Source: Trifolium pratense (lineage: Eukaryota > Streptophyta > Magnoliopsida > Fabales > Fabaceae). From it: DNA of 64,000 bases. A program made the position numbers and the translations under genes. The notes below the pieces were generated by a model that saw nothing but the letters and a program-made list of their open reading frames with translations, ran no database searches and was not told the DNA's origin. Each line of letters opens with the position of its first letter. The stretch's first letter is position 1. The DNA is taken from contig NC_060064.1 in the NCBI RefSeq assembly GCF_020283565.1, forward strand, positions 14,404,337-14,468,336. Reading direction: 5' to 3'. Positions 34,481-46,885 of the stretch are shown here, one piece after another.

Positions 34481-35704
34481 TTGAAAGGTATCGCTGAAAA
34501 TGGTAGATATGGTTTAGTTGTTTTCAGATCTTGCCATTGGAACGAATGGAATTTGGGTTTTGGAAAAATGGGTAAGAAAAATATGGTGAGTTCGAGATGA
34601 TTTTTCTATGTAAACCAGCCGTGCTTTCAGAATAGAATGTTTCTCCGGCAAATTTGACGGTGTGTGATTGTTCTGATGATAGTGAATTGAGCTTCAAGTA
34701 CCAAGAGGAAAGGTACCATGCAAAAATATTAGTCACTCATCTAAGTGATCTAACCTTGAATTCAATTATAAACAATCTACAACAATTATAAGGTAAGAAA
34801 CAAAATCTATTTCCTTCCCTCAAGCTAGTCACTGCATTCCTTTAGCATGACCAGTTTTAGTAGTTCCACCACTTCGGTCTTGAGTACTTGAATTTGGATT
34901 TTTAGTGATCAAATTAAAGGGTTATGGCTATGTCTTTAGGAGCTGAAGCTTGAAGAAATTCCCAAGAACTTGAAGGATTTAATTGGACCGAAGCTTTGAT
35001 CATCAATCTTGTCGTTGTCACCTCCAAATGAAAGGTGAGTTTCATATTGGTGTAAGTTTGATTTCAATGCATGATTCTCAAGATCTGATTTTGGTAGTAA
35101 AATTAGTAAATTTGAGTAAGTTAGTTTAGATGAAATTCATTGATCAAAATTTAAGAAAACTAAATTAATCAAGAGTTAGGACCAAATTAATGAATCCAAA
35201 TCCTTCCCTAAGGTTAATTATACATTGTTTTGAGCTCTTGCATGTAAAATACATAGGGAGATTCCCACGGAGCTCTCTCGTGCATTCTAATAAAAATTAC
35301 TTAGGTATCATTTAATTAGAGAGATTGCTTATATGACATTCAATTAAATCTTTTCTAACTCATTATTTATAAAAAAAAAAACAAAAAAACTTCTCAAAAA
35401 AGATTTAAAAAAAGAAAAAGAAAAAAAATATTCGTATCTCACTTATTTGTTGGATATATACAAATTAATCTATAACAAAAAAACAACTAAATTCATCGGA
35501 TATATATAAGCTTAATTATACAAAGTTATGATCTATTATATATACAGAACGCATTCATTGTGCAACCTCAGTGCACACCATAATTGTTAAATTCATATCA
35601 GGGACAAAAAATAGAAGATTTTGAGAGGACAAAAACATCTCAGTTTTATTATGAGGAAATTAATTCAAAATTCACAATACTTTTAAGGACAACAAACTTA
35701 TTTG
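34481..35704. other. spacer, no gene seen
   Basis: AT-rich with A-runs near 35365-35430. No coding similarity is recognised. Confidence 0.3.
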
Positions 35705-35822
35705 ATCTATCATAAAAACATATCAAACGATTTTTATAAAATTTAACATAGATGATCTATACGGTATAAACTTTCAATCCAACGGTGAATTTTGTAAAAT
35801 TTGTATTCGTTAAAGCGTTATT
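35705..35822. mobile_element. long-hairpin MITE, right-arm fragment (copy 4)
   Basis: It contains aaacatatcaaacgattttt, ctttcaatccaacggtgaat and ttgtattcgttaaagcgtta of the family seen at 18063. It breaks off exactly where the gypsy LTR starts, so the LTR inserted into it. Confidence 0.8.
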
Positions 35823-38115
35823 TGTAACGACCCAATTTTCATTTATTTGTTTTTATGTGTTTAAATGTTTATTGACGTGGCGTTTTATTAAGTTAGTATC
35901 TTTAAGTTAATTATCGAATACTTTAGTTAACGTGCGGGGTATAAGAGTTAACGCGGGTTGGGCTAAGCTAATGGGCTTGAGGTCCAATGGGCCTTGAGGC
36001 ACATGAGTAGGGCACTATTTTTGGCCCCTTAGAGAGAGAAAGTGTCACAATATATTGTGACTTTGAAGAGCAAGAAGAGAGAAGGAAGAGCAAGGAGCTA
36101 GGGCAAGAGGGAAAGCTTAAGATTCAAAGAGGAAGTTCGAGATTTCATCGGATCTAAGGTACGAGAGTTAGATTGCATATTCGTGAGTGGTTATAAAGAG
36201 GGGAGGATGTCGATTCCTCCATTCACAAACTCTTTCACTCATTTTCGTTTTGGGTTGTGGGATTTTTCTTAAGGAAAATGAAATCAATGGATCATAACAT
36301 GCTAGATAAACTCTTAACCATTTGTATGAACGAATTTGGGGAGTTTTAAATGGGAATTTTTAGATCTTTTAACCATTTGTATGAATGAATTTGGAGAGTT
36401 TTAAATGAGAATTTGTAGATCTTTTGGTAAGAACTTGATAGTTTATGAGTTTAGATCTAAATATGTCAAAAACCATGAAATAAGTGATTATTGATGTTAA
36501 TAAGTTGCTTTTAAGTGTTTTTAGCATGTATAATCATAATCTATGTTTGATATGTTTTCTGGAAGTAAAATAAGTGATTTTGGGTCGAAATAAGTGATTT
36601 TTCATGTAAAATCGCGTTTTGACAGCTTTTGGACTGATCCCCTGTGCCATGCGCAGCTTTCTGTCAGAAGACTGCGCCATGCGCAATTCTGAGTAAAATT
36701 TCTAGCTACTACGCCATGGCATAAGTCAACGGACTGTGTAGTCAACTGTTAACCTCAGGGTTGACTTTTTGACAGTTTTTGCACCCGAAACCTATTTTAC
36801 CTAGTTTTTCGCGTAGATTTCGATTTCGGAGGTTGTTTTGTGAGATAATGCATGCTTAATACAATTGACTTATATTATTAGTATTGTGTTAAAATGTAAG
36901 TAAATGCATTGTATGTGTTGATGAATTGTTGATGGTATGTGTGGAATATAATTGTTGTTGATGATTGTTGATGATATTTGTTTAAATATCAAAGAAGAAT
37001 ATTAAGGTGTAAATCAACTTAATAAAGAAGAATATTAGGAATTGTATTGTAATCATAATAAAGAAGAATATTAAAATTATGTTATTCTAATAAAGAATGA
37101 TATTAAGGTATAGTGTTATCTTAATAAAGAAGTAATGTTGGATAGTGTTCCACATTAGTAAAGGAAGAGCTTAATACTAATTAAAATGATTGTGTGAGAG
37201 TATTCATGAAAACATACATGCATTCATGAATTATATTAGGGATATTGGATATTCCAATAAAGAAGGAAATCATATTATTTTTATCCGATAAAGAAAGATA
37301 TTAGAAGTGAGATACTCTAATTAAGAAGATGGTACCACATGCATTAGATATGTCTAGGATGACATAGCATGAGTTGTGGCATTAGATTGCATTAGGATTA
37401 TGTGTACATTACATGATAATTGGTGTGTGACACATATCTGGAACTTGTGATGAATTGTCTATACTTGCTAAATGATGTGTTGATTACAATTATATTATAA
37501 TCTATAATTGATTGAAGTGTTAGATGTTTTATTAACTCTAAATGATACTTTTATGTGTTGATGCCTAATAATCTTATAATTGAACTAAGATTGAGAATGT
37601 ATGCTTGTAATGCTTTGTTGTTTATAAATGATGTTTTGATTACAATTATCTTGTAATATATTATTGAATGAAGATATTAATGTATATTTGTGAGTTAGAA
37701 TATGCATGATAATAGTGTGAGTATATTTCTCACACTAGTATGTTGATGTTTATGTTTTATAACTCTCTGTTTTGTGTATTTGACTGGTTTGGGATCAGAC
37801 CCATAGGTTATGTGTTTATCGTTGTTCAAGTGTTGGTGAAGCTCCGCTCTGATTGTGACACGGGAAAAAAGGGTCTTATATGTATATAGAGTCTCCTTAT
37901 CTAGGTTATTTTGTATAGTTAATAAATACATTATTTTATTCAAGATTTGTATAAACAAGCATTTTTACTAATTAACTACGTTAGTATTTTTGTAAAGAGG
38001 AGTGTAATACCTTGAACCAATATTCTATAAATAACTTTCGATTTTTCCGTTGCGTATTTTGAAATAGTTTTTTTTTTAAGGTGAAGTTACTTAAATATTG
38101 GGTTTGGGTGTTACA
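35823..38115 (+). repeat. Ty3/gypsy LTR (2293 bp), Tekay/Del type
   Basis: It starts TGTAACGACCCAATTTTC and ends GGGTGTTACA, followed at 38117 by ttggtatcagatcc, a primer binding site. TGTAACRNCCC...GGTGTTACA with this site and a 2-kb length is typical of the Tekay/Del chromovirus lineage. It carries gccatgcgca-type repeats near 36640-36690. The right LTR and coding region are not in the window. Confidence 0.75.
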
Positions 38116-38560
38116 ATTGGTATCAGATCCTCATTGTCTTCGGACTGTGTGGGTTATGTGTCGATCAGAGCAGGTCTGTACAGTCAGACCTAGTGAGCGT
38201 TGTATGTCAGTCGTGTTTCTCTATGAGTTGTAACATTTTGAAAATTAATTGTTGTAGATACACTTGCACCTTAACCACTAATTAACTATTTTGCAATTGT
38301 TTGATAAGTTTCATGAATTTTGTGGACATGATCTACTTAGTTCTCGAGACTTGTGTTTTAACTGGTGTTGATTTATGAATTTATAGTTTCATAAATGTTT
38401 GTTGATGTTTGTTTATGTATTTGTTGAAGATCCGGCATGATATAAAACTGCATGTGACAATCTTGCATGATATAAAACTGCATGTAATAATGATTTAAGA
38501 TAATGAAATGAAGAAGAATTTGTGAGAAATGTAAAATGATCAAAGTATGTTAATATTCAT
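38116..38560 (+). mobile_element. start of the gypsy internal region, truncated
   Basis: The primer binding site and leader follow the LTR. A short direct repeat ttgcatgatataaaactgca lies near 38453, with a one-base variant at 38434. Gag is never reached: the sequence changes character before the G-run at 38630. Confidence 0.6.
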
Positions 38561-38629
38561 TTGAAAAACAGTATAAATTTACAACTATTTTTTATTGATA
38601 GAGTCCCTAGAGAGTCCTATGAAATATGT

Positions 38630-38662
<33 letters not shown>
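38630..38662. repeat. run of 33 G
   Basis: A perfect homopolymer. Its length is exceptional for a plant genome and may be unreliable as sequenced. Confidence 0.9.
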
Positions 38663-38663
<1 letters not shown>

Positions 38664-38915
38664 CTCTTAGTTTTGTTGAACGGGGAACAAGGGGAGTACT
38701 TCCCACCCCACTACATATATTTGTAACATCTTTAAACATATATCGTATTTTCATGCTCAAATAAATTAAATAAAACTAATCTCATAAACAATTGAAAGAA
38801 AAACATATACAACATTCAAAATAATATAAAATTAAATAGACAACCTTCAAAAGAAAAAAAAAAGAAAATAAATATTATTAAAAAAAATAAAGATGATCAT
38901 GTGGGAGAGATATAG

Positions 38916-38917
<2 letters not shown>

Positions 38918-39004
<87 letters not shown>

Positions 39005-39019
39005 GAGAGAGAGAGAGAG
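38918..39019. repeat. (TA)n-(GA)n compound microsatellite
   Basis: About 52 bp TA then about 48 bp GA with one interruption. Confidence 0.95.
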
Positions 39020-39770
39020 ATATGGTCTCAAACTGATGTAAAATAAGAAATGCAGAGCACTTTCTATCCCATTATTATTATTAAAAATGAACATTGACTA
39101 ATTAAATTTTCATTTGAGAATTGAGTTTATCATTATTTTATATTTATAGGGTCACTATATAGTCCTGGGGATGAAGATGAGAGAAATAATATATCCCCTA
39201 ATAGTGTAAAACGAGAAGCGAAATTAAAGTTTTCAACTCGCTATATCCTGTAACATCGTCAAACCAATATCATGCAAAATCTATTTTAATTTTATCGTAG
39301 AATTTTAATCCAAATTACTCAAATAATATATCAAAATAAATACATAAATAATATTAAAAAATAAAATAATCTCATGCATGGCAGGGACTAAGATACTAGT
39401 TAGTATAGTATATGGTTGAACTCGTTTGGTGTATTTCTTTATGTATTACATTACATTGTCTTTATGCATTTTGATTATGTTCTTGTTGAACTTTAAGTTG
39501 CAAACGTGTTGTAATGAACAAACTCTGTTATTAATTTTATTTTATTTTAAGTAGGGTGTCCACTCCAACTCACACCCCCACCCAAGAAAATAATTGTTTT
39601 ATAAGTAAAATGTTAGTTCAAATATATTTTTTAATAATTTTATGTCATTCTTTATAGGTATTATTATAAATATTAATGTAAATATTAGTTTCGAGTTTAT
39701 TATTGATGATTAATTAGGAGTCACTTGGTACACATATCAGTTCAAATATTAGTGCAAGTATTACTAATCG
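39020..39770. other. AT-rich spacer, no gene seen
   Basis: Nothing recognisable before the SINE. Confidence 0.3.
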
Positions 39771-39908
39771 TTAGTTGGTTTAACGGTGATTGACGCTGAA
39801 CTTGGTAGGGAGGACCGTTGTTCGATCCCCGCAACTGCGATCTGAAGGGGACTTAAACCACTTGATGCCAGAACTATCCCCAAATCAGATTAAATTGGTG
39901 GTGAAAAC
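39771..39908 (+). mobile_element. tRNA-derived SINE, second family, copy 1
   Basis: An A-box-like ttagttggtttaacggtgat and a B-box-like gttcgatccccgcaactg precede a family tail of ccacttgatgccagaac and taaattggtggtgaaaac. Related copies are at 45616, 46795 (minus) and 55313. Confidence 0.8.
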
Positions 39909-39982
39909 AAAATATTATTTTAACATATGTAATTTAATTTTATAATAATCATTTTGAGGTTAATTTAATTTTATAATAATCA

Positions 39983-40335
39983 ATTTGACTTTGTTTTTCA
40001 AAACCCCATTACCATTAATAACAAATGCAGAAGCAACAACCTTGTAACCGTCACTGGAATGATCATAGCCAAAGGAAAATCAATAACCGTCTAGACTCTC
40101 CTCCAAAGAGGGCAATTTGGTAAATTTCTTGATGGAAGGGTTCCACAAAATAACTGAAACGTGATCGATTTGAATGCAGAGAATGCCGTGACAAGAGCCA
40201 ACTATGGGATCAAAACGGCGATATGGATTTGTTAGAGGGTAATCTAGCTGCATTGGAATTGCATCAGGGATTTCACCGGAAGTTATACAGGATTTCTACA
40301 ATCAGCTCGAATGGAAGAGTGGGAAGTGGTAATGT
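39983..40335 (-). pseudogene. F-box protein relic (F-box associated domain type)
   Basis: The minus strand shows an F-box start (LPTLPFELIVEIL). After a deletion and frame change it shows the F-box-associated pattern YPLTNPYRRFDPIVGSCHGI, LWNPSIKKFTKLPSL and, after another shift, FGYDHSSDGYKVVA. The order and spacing match the large legume family of F-box/FBA proteins, which are substrate adaptors of SCF ubiquitin ligases. At least two frame changes and loss of most of the F-box make it non-functional. Confidence 0.75.
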
Positions 40336-41003
40336 CAGATGTATCTATCTTATATAAATATTGAGAATATATTAAAAGTGTAAAAGCTCGGATCAACAAA
40401 AGTTTCAATTAAATCTGTCCAAAAAAAAAGAAATCAATTAAAATTACATAGATTGACTTTTTTTATATTTTTTATCAATGAAATAAGTTTTATACAAAAT
40501 TAATCACAATAATTTAATAAACGGTTTTACATTTGAAAATACAAATAGTAAACAAAATGATTTGTCAATTAAAAAAATATTTTACAATCAAATAATCTAC
40601 AACAAAGGGACTCTAACAAAGATTTTTTGAATTTCACTTATCCAAATATACATTAAATAAATTGCCTAGCCTACCGTTCTTCTCAATATATTCATTTTCT
40701 TAAAATTTATTTTTACCATATACGAAGTAACTAATACCACTAAAACTCACACATTGTAAAGTCACGGGTTTGAATCCGGATGAAGTCGTTCATTCTAGCA
40801 ATATTTGCATTGTCAACTGAGCTTTATTTTGTATTCGATCAATTCATTCACGCTAGATATAATAGGTTCAATAAAAGGTAAAAACTTAGGAAAGTTTAGT
40901 GCTTTCTTTGGAGTGGAATATCTTCCATACACATACACCAGATCTCATGAAGTGAAAGGATCCCAATAAAAGGTTCACTTCAGTTGCTCATACAGTCACA
41001 CTT
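40336..41003. other. AT-rich spacer with a tRNA-like remnant
   Basis: At 40740-40800, ccactaaaactcacacattg followed by cacgggtttgaatccggatg resembles the B-box half of a SINE. No gene is seen. Confidence 0.3.
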
Positions 41004-41240
41004 AATAAATACTTGCTTCCCATCTTAAGGCTGCCATGGTTTGCACTATGTTGTTTTCGAGATCAATTGCCAAGTACTTATCGATCACTTCAACAATCTG
41101 AGAGACATTTTGTACTTTGACACTGAAATCTAAATGTATCGAACTTCGTTCCCTTTTTCGCGTAAGTTTTGTTAAGAGATAAGTGAATAATGCAACGCAA
41201 AATTTAGCTAAGGCGACAATATTTGCAACCCGTCCCTAGA
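41004..41240 (-). other. coding-like fragment of unknown origin
   Basis: About 75 codons are open up to TAA, including VQNVSQIVEVIDKYLAIDLE and TMAALRWEASIY. There is no start codon in a good place and the family is not recognised. It lies downstream of the SCAB gene on the same strand and could be a gene relic or chance. Confidence 0.2.
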
Positions 41241-41526
41241 ATTATTGGCTTAATAAAACGTTGTACTTTGCATTACAATGCAACTAGTAGATAAATATGC
41301 AAATCAGCAATGAACAAATGAACAAATAATCATAAAAACTTGAGTTTGTTACAACATGATTAGGCAAACAAAAAAAACATGCCTAAAAACAATGCAACCT
41401 AATTAGTGGAAACCCAATTACAAGTATTAAATCACACCTTAAACAAAACAATCACACATGTATAATCACACCAAGAATCTCATAAAACTCACTTTTGTTG
41501 GAAAACTCAATCAGTTAATTTTGCTA

Positions 41527-44500
41527 CTACACTAGATCATCTGGTCCAGCAAGCACAACCTGTCAAAACCGATAAATATAAAAATTGTTACATTTAATTT
41601 ATATGAAAACAAAAATGAAATAATAAGGCCTTGTTTGGATAAACAATTAAATTAATCACTTATAGAATAAGCACTTATTTATAAGCTATTTCTGTAGGAA
41701 AAGATAAAATAAAGTCAAACTATTGTAAATAAGCTATAAGCTGTTTTCCTAAGCTACCCTTGAGAGCTTATGAAAATAAGCTGAAAACAGATTATGGAGG
41801 TCTCTCAAACAGTTTTACAAGTGCTTATGCTAGTAAATAAGTTCAAAAAAACTAATCCAAACAGGCCTTAAGTATGAATATGATCAATCAGTAGATAATC
41901 ATGTAAGAGAAAGATGCATACATTGCAATCGAGAGCGTGTTTCCTGGCGATCATAATGGCGACATTTCTATCTTTCTCTGATTCAAATGTTAACACAAAT
42001 GAGAGCCCTTTTCTTGCTTGCCAAAATAGTGCCTTCGCTGCATTGCCGACGTCACTTCTGACTCCACATAGCTTAAGTTAAATAAAATGTTAGTCTAAGG
42101 GATATAGTAGTCAAATAGAGTACTCAAACCATAGGAGAGAAAAAATACGTCGACGAAATATATGTTACCTGCATTGTTGGTGAGTAAATCTCTCTAGCTT
42201 TTGTAATCCAACCCCTGCATAGTTTTATCCTCATTCTTCCCACATTAAATGAATGAGTCGAATGTGACGAGTGATCTTTTCCATTCATCTGAGAAATAAC
42301 TACCTGTATAACACAAAATACAAACTTTGTAAGAATTATTTCGCCAAAAAATCTCCATTTCCCAAAGAAAATCTTCCACTTTAGATAACATACACTAAAA
42401 TCAGTATTGGATTTTCGGAGAAGTGTCTCCATGTGACTTCCAAGTCCTGGAACTGTTAAACACGAGATAGGTAGCTGTTAGGTTTGTTTTCTACTTCTTG
42501 ATGCAAAGATAAGTTCGAAAGTGTGTCGCGTAACCGCAACTATTCAAGCCAAAACCGAAAACAATTTGTTGGAAGAAGAGAAAAAAAAAAGGTAAGGCCA
42601 ATAACAAAACTAACCAGTTTGAATCGGATTAGTTGTTAGTGTAAGTTTTTTTCCATCGGAGACAATGTCCACTTGTAACATTCTCCCAACATCAAGGGGA
42701 TCGGGAGAATACATTGATTTGCTGGCACCTGATAAGTACAGGTAAATCAAGCAAAAGGCACGATGAGAACAATTCTACATCTAGAGTGTAAGCAAAAGAT
42801 TATAGAATTTGTAAGCTGTAATCATATATATAATGAAGTCATTATCGAATTAACATAACCAATACAGGATATTACTAAAATGAACCGGTACAAATACTAA
42901 GACCTCTCAACTTTCATCATATGCAAGAAACTTCATTAAAAGAACGGTACCTGAAATAACTTCCCTCCAGCTGCCTTCAGATGATAAGCGATACCACTGA
43001 AACGAACATTTTGAAACCTGTGGTACTTCAATTGAGCAAGGCTTGACTTGCAGATATGAACCTAAAGCTTCAGAACCATCTAACTTATATGAATGAGATT
43101 TATTCTCCTTGTCCCATTTGCTCATTGTTAGCTGCCATGGAGAAAATGAAGTTATTGGAAGAAAATGAAGCACTAACACTAGCACAGACATGCCTTCGAT
43201 CAGAAGTGTCGGTGTGTATTAACTGACAGTTACTAAACAAGTTCAACAAACCTGTTTCTGAAGCTGAATTGAAAATATCGATTTTTCTTGAATTTGATCC
43301 CTTAAAGCACGAAGTTCATGTTCCATAGCCATTACCTGAAATTGTTATGAAATTCTCATAAAAAGCCATTTTTCACTATTTAGAAGAATATTCAAATAGT
43401 TATATACTCTAGATTATGAGAAACTAGTTTTTTATCATGATGCATGGATATGAAAATTTTCATAGCAGAATACAGGTATAGCATAATAAAAGTATATTGA
43501 GGAAGCAAAAAAGCAATGTACCTTGCTTGGCTGATGCAGCAATCTGATTCTTCTACCCTCTTGAACCTCTTCTACTAGTCCATCCACATTCTGACAGTAA
43601 GAAACAATATGTAAGATATTATTTTAGTGCGCAGTTTAATTATGATATCGTTAATGCAAAACTACACATGTACAACCATAACTGTATAATGAAACATCAT
43701 GTTAGAACCTGTGGTTGAGAAGCTAGTGTAGCTTTTTCTTGTTCCTCAAGTGCTTCCCCGATTCTCAGCACCACTGCTCTAGCACTCTCGATTTCGGCAC
43801 AAGCAAAAGACTTCTCTTGATTAACCAGCTTTTTAGCATCTTCAGAAGCCTATAAGAACAAAGAGAGGATCAAATTTCCTTTCCACGAAAAGAAAAACAT
43901 ATTATTTAAATGGAAGATTTGGAAATTTCAAATAATACCTGTTTGAGAAAGTTCACAAGCTTTTTCACTTCAAACTTCTCTTGAATCAGTTCTCCTTCAC
44001 TCTGAGTCAACTTAACAGCTAAAGCTTCCACCTGTGATTAATATATTGTTAAGTACGGAGTAGCATGGATTAAAGAAGGAATGTCCTCAAGAGCGGCAAA
44101 TAGTATAGAATAACAAACCATAGAGATAGCTTTCTCCACATCCTCTTTATTTCTTCCCGTAAAACGGCCTTTCAAAGATTCTAACGCATCCCTTAGTTTC
44201 TTCAAAAGAACGTGTCCCTCCAACGATGGCACCTCTCTTAGCTTTGCCTGAATTCGACGAAGAAAAATAATATTTCATCAGAGAACTTGAGGGCGAAAAA
44301 GAATCAATAGTAGGCCACAGAAAATATAAAGGATGGAACCTCATTCGATAGCTTAGCAGCTGCAGACAAGTTCTTGTCAAATTTACTAGCAAGGTCGCGA
44401 ACTGAGATACGCTTGTTCTGGTCTGATAAATTGGAAGCTTCTTGTTCAATAACATCTTTCAAAGAAGGACCGTTGTTATCCGCAGTAGGCTCTTGAAAAA

Positions 44501-44624
44501 CTTGATGATCGGCTCCTAGTTTATACTTTGGAAAACTATTTGAAATAAAGCTCACATCGGCTGAAACAGGCGGAACTGCTTCCATTGGCATCTTGGTCTC
44601 AATTTCGGGACTAATCTTTGTCAT
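41527..44624 (-). CDS. SCAB: SCAB-type plant actin-binding protein
   Basis: Twelve coding exons with GT-AG introns in consistent phase: 44624-44340, 44247-44119, 44031-43939, 43849-43709, 43590-43522, 43335-43252, 43131-42951, 42728-42615, 42452-42394, 42303-42169, 42071-41922, 41559-41527. They total 1473 nt, 490 residues plus stop; Arabidopsis SCAB1 is about 496. The N-terminal region (1-95, with KRISVRDLASKFDKNLSAAA) is followed by a long coiled coil (about 96-270, with HVLLKKLRDALESLKGR and FLKQASEDAKKLV). The C-terminal half (270-490, KPCSIEV, CSFQWYR, FNVGRMRIKLCRG, DCNVVLAGPDD) corresponds to the Ig-PH fusion. SCAB1 binds, bundles and stabilises F-actin and is needed for normal stomatal closure. 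Which paralogue (SCAB1-3) this is cannot be told. No defect is seen. A further intron probably lies in the 5' UTR, because acceptor-like cttttag is 21 bp upstream of the ATG. Confidence 0.92.
41626..41869. mobile_element. MITE in the last SCAB intron
   Basis: The ends aaggccttgtttggataaac and, reversed, aaggcctgtttggattagtt make this a fold-back insertion of about 244 bp with internal gcttat/ataagc repeats. The target duplication is unclear (perhaps TAA/TTA, Tourist-like). It lies between exons 11 and 12 and leaves the splice sites intact. Confidence 0.7.
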
Positions 44625-44644
44625 GGTGAAAAAGGCCGCGTCTG

Positions 44645-46260
44645 CTAAAAGAAGAAATGAAACATTATATCAGATAGGATAATTAAAGCTCTAAATTTTC
44701 ACCCTTTTGTGCTATGCACGCAAAATGTATATATATGCACTTTAAGATACATCAAACACATTTGATTCGACAACCAGGTGTACTAGAGAACATGAAAAGA
44801 CATTCGAAATTCATTCAATGCAACTACGTGTGGTTAAACCATAAAAGGGCCTAAGTCACATAAGTTCACCAAATGTAGTCGATGATTTAGTAGTTAAATC
44901 GTCCATAAGATATCAGCTCAGTGGTAAGAACCTGACATCAGATGTAACTTCACGAGACAAAGTTCAAATCTTCTCAGAGACAGTTGTAAAATGGTCATCA
45001 GTTGTAAAAAAGATTAAGGAGTTAATCATGAAAACTTGCTTGATATAAGATGGATTTAGACTAAAACAGCATGTAACCTTTATTTAGTTTGATAAAAAAG
45101 CGATAGCGCACGTTAATTATTCAATCAAATCAAATACAATTAACATAAACACAAATTCACAAACTAATTAACCAGTTTGTAGTGGTTGATTTCAATCACA
45201 ATCATTAAGTGTTTTTTTCCTACTTAAGATGGATCAAGCACAATCTCCATCTCAAAAAGCAATTACCAATCAAATCAATGTGAACAAAATCAGTGCATCT
45301 GTTTCCAACAAGTAAAAATAAGTAGATAAATACAAATACAAATCAGATAAAATTATTCCATGGCTTATCCAACTCAACAAACAAGTAAAATCATGAAACT
45401 ATAGAGATCTACAAAACAAAAATCAAAATTTTCAGACAATGACACAAAAGCCTAATACACATAACAAAACAAAAATTAAAAAATAGAAAGATGATGTAAG
45501 AGAATTGACAATTTGAGATCAAGCAAGTGCATTATACTAGACGTGTACACCATTAATTAATTACCAATTTCTCAAATGCATTACTAAATATTTTCAATAT
45601 CAAATCAACCTACATTCTCGATCCCCGCAACTGCGATCGGGAGGAGGCTGGAACCACTTGGTGTCAAAACTAACCCCGAACCAGATTAAACCGGTGGAGA
45701 AAATAAAATAAAAACCTACATTCCAATTTTTTTCTACATGTCACATACCAATTTTCAATTACTACTTAAAAATAAAAAATTAAATATAAATAAATAAATA
45801 AAATCTTACTTCTTAGCATCCATTGCACTTGAAACAAATGGTAGAAAAATAAAATTGAAAAATAAATAATAATATGAGAGCTTAAAGTAAAGTAAGTAAA
45901 AAAGCAGTTGCATGCAACAAAATTGGAAATGTAGAAGAACTTACATAGCAAAAAAGAGTTAGAACATAGAGCCAAACAGAGCTTATGCAATTCCAAGTAA
46001 GCAAGATGATCTATGTGAAAAATGATAAAGAAAAAAAGACAAGATTGAAGTTGAAGAACAAACAACAACAATACAAAGAAGAAAATGATGAATGTGATGA
46101 AGAAGAAGAATCTAAAGTGTTGCAAAGAGCATCACTTTATGAAAAGGTAAAAAAAAAAAAAAAAAAGAGAAAAAATTAAAATAATTAAAGAAAATTAGAA
46201 AATAAAAAAAGGAAGGAAAAGCTTGAAACCTGACTCATTTGTCTCCCCTCTTCCTAACGA
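44645..46260 (-). other. SCAB 5' UTR intron and leader region (inferred)
   Basis: There is no other gene here. An acceptor-like site at 44645 and donor-like cag-gtttc near 46230 (minus strand) could bound a 5' UTR intron. At 44915-45000 gctcagtggtaagaacctga and caaagttcaaatcttc resemble a SINE head. Borders are not proven. Confidence 0.3.
45616..45701 (+). mobile_element. SINE, second family, 5'-truncated copy
   Basis: It begins at the B-box-like ctcgatccccgcaactgcga and ends gattaaaccggtggagaaaa. It matches the SINE at 39771 with its first 50 bp missing. Confidence 0.75.
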
Positions 46261-46794
46261 CTTGAAATCAATTTGTTTTTTTTCACAAACATTCATCATT
46301 GTTACCATTTTTTTGTGGTGGGGTTCATTTTTGGAACACACGCGCCTTGTTATTTCTAGGGGTCATGATTATAAACGGGTTTTGTACGCGCGTGGTGGTT
46401 AAGCGCGCTCATGCGGTTGGTTGAGTTGTTATGTTGTACCGAGGTTTATTTTTTTCTCGTTGTTCTTTTACAGCGGGGACTGGTTGTTTGGCGGGGTGTC
46501 GTTCTTTTGACTAGTGTTTTTCCGAAAATGACCTTGTGGTTTTGGTTTTATTTACGGTTTTATGCCACCACTGATTATGATGTTAATTTGTTGGAATACA
46601 AGAAAATAATATTGTTTTTCCGTATTAGTGTTCTGATTTTAAGAGAAATAGACTCCGATAATTTAAAGTTCGAATGCGAAATAGAAAAATTTTAACTAAA
46701 AAATGTTCATTTTTTTTTGTGTTTCATCATATGTATCTGGTCGATTAGATCGTCTTATCTGATTTAAAGGTCAGTTCTATTTTGACATAAGTGG

Positions 46795-46885
46795 TTTCAG
46801 TCCCCTCTCGATCACAATTGGAGGATTGAACTGTGATCCTTCATACTAAATTCAACGATAATTACCACTAAACCAATTAACAAAA
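46795..46885 (-). mobile_element. SINE, second family, minus-strand copy
   Basis: The reverse complement reads aattggtttagtggtaatta, then cacagttcaatcctcc and gagaggggactgaaaccact. It aligns with the SINE at 39771 but is more diverged. Confidence 0.6.

Noticed and set aside
38561..38764. Frame with a poly-Gly stretch
   Set aside because: Caused by the G homopolymer.
46411..46695. 94-codon plus-strand frame near the presumed SCAB promoter
   Set aside because: No recognisable domain, signal or homologous pattern; composition like the local non-coding DNA.
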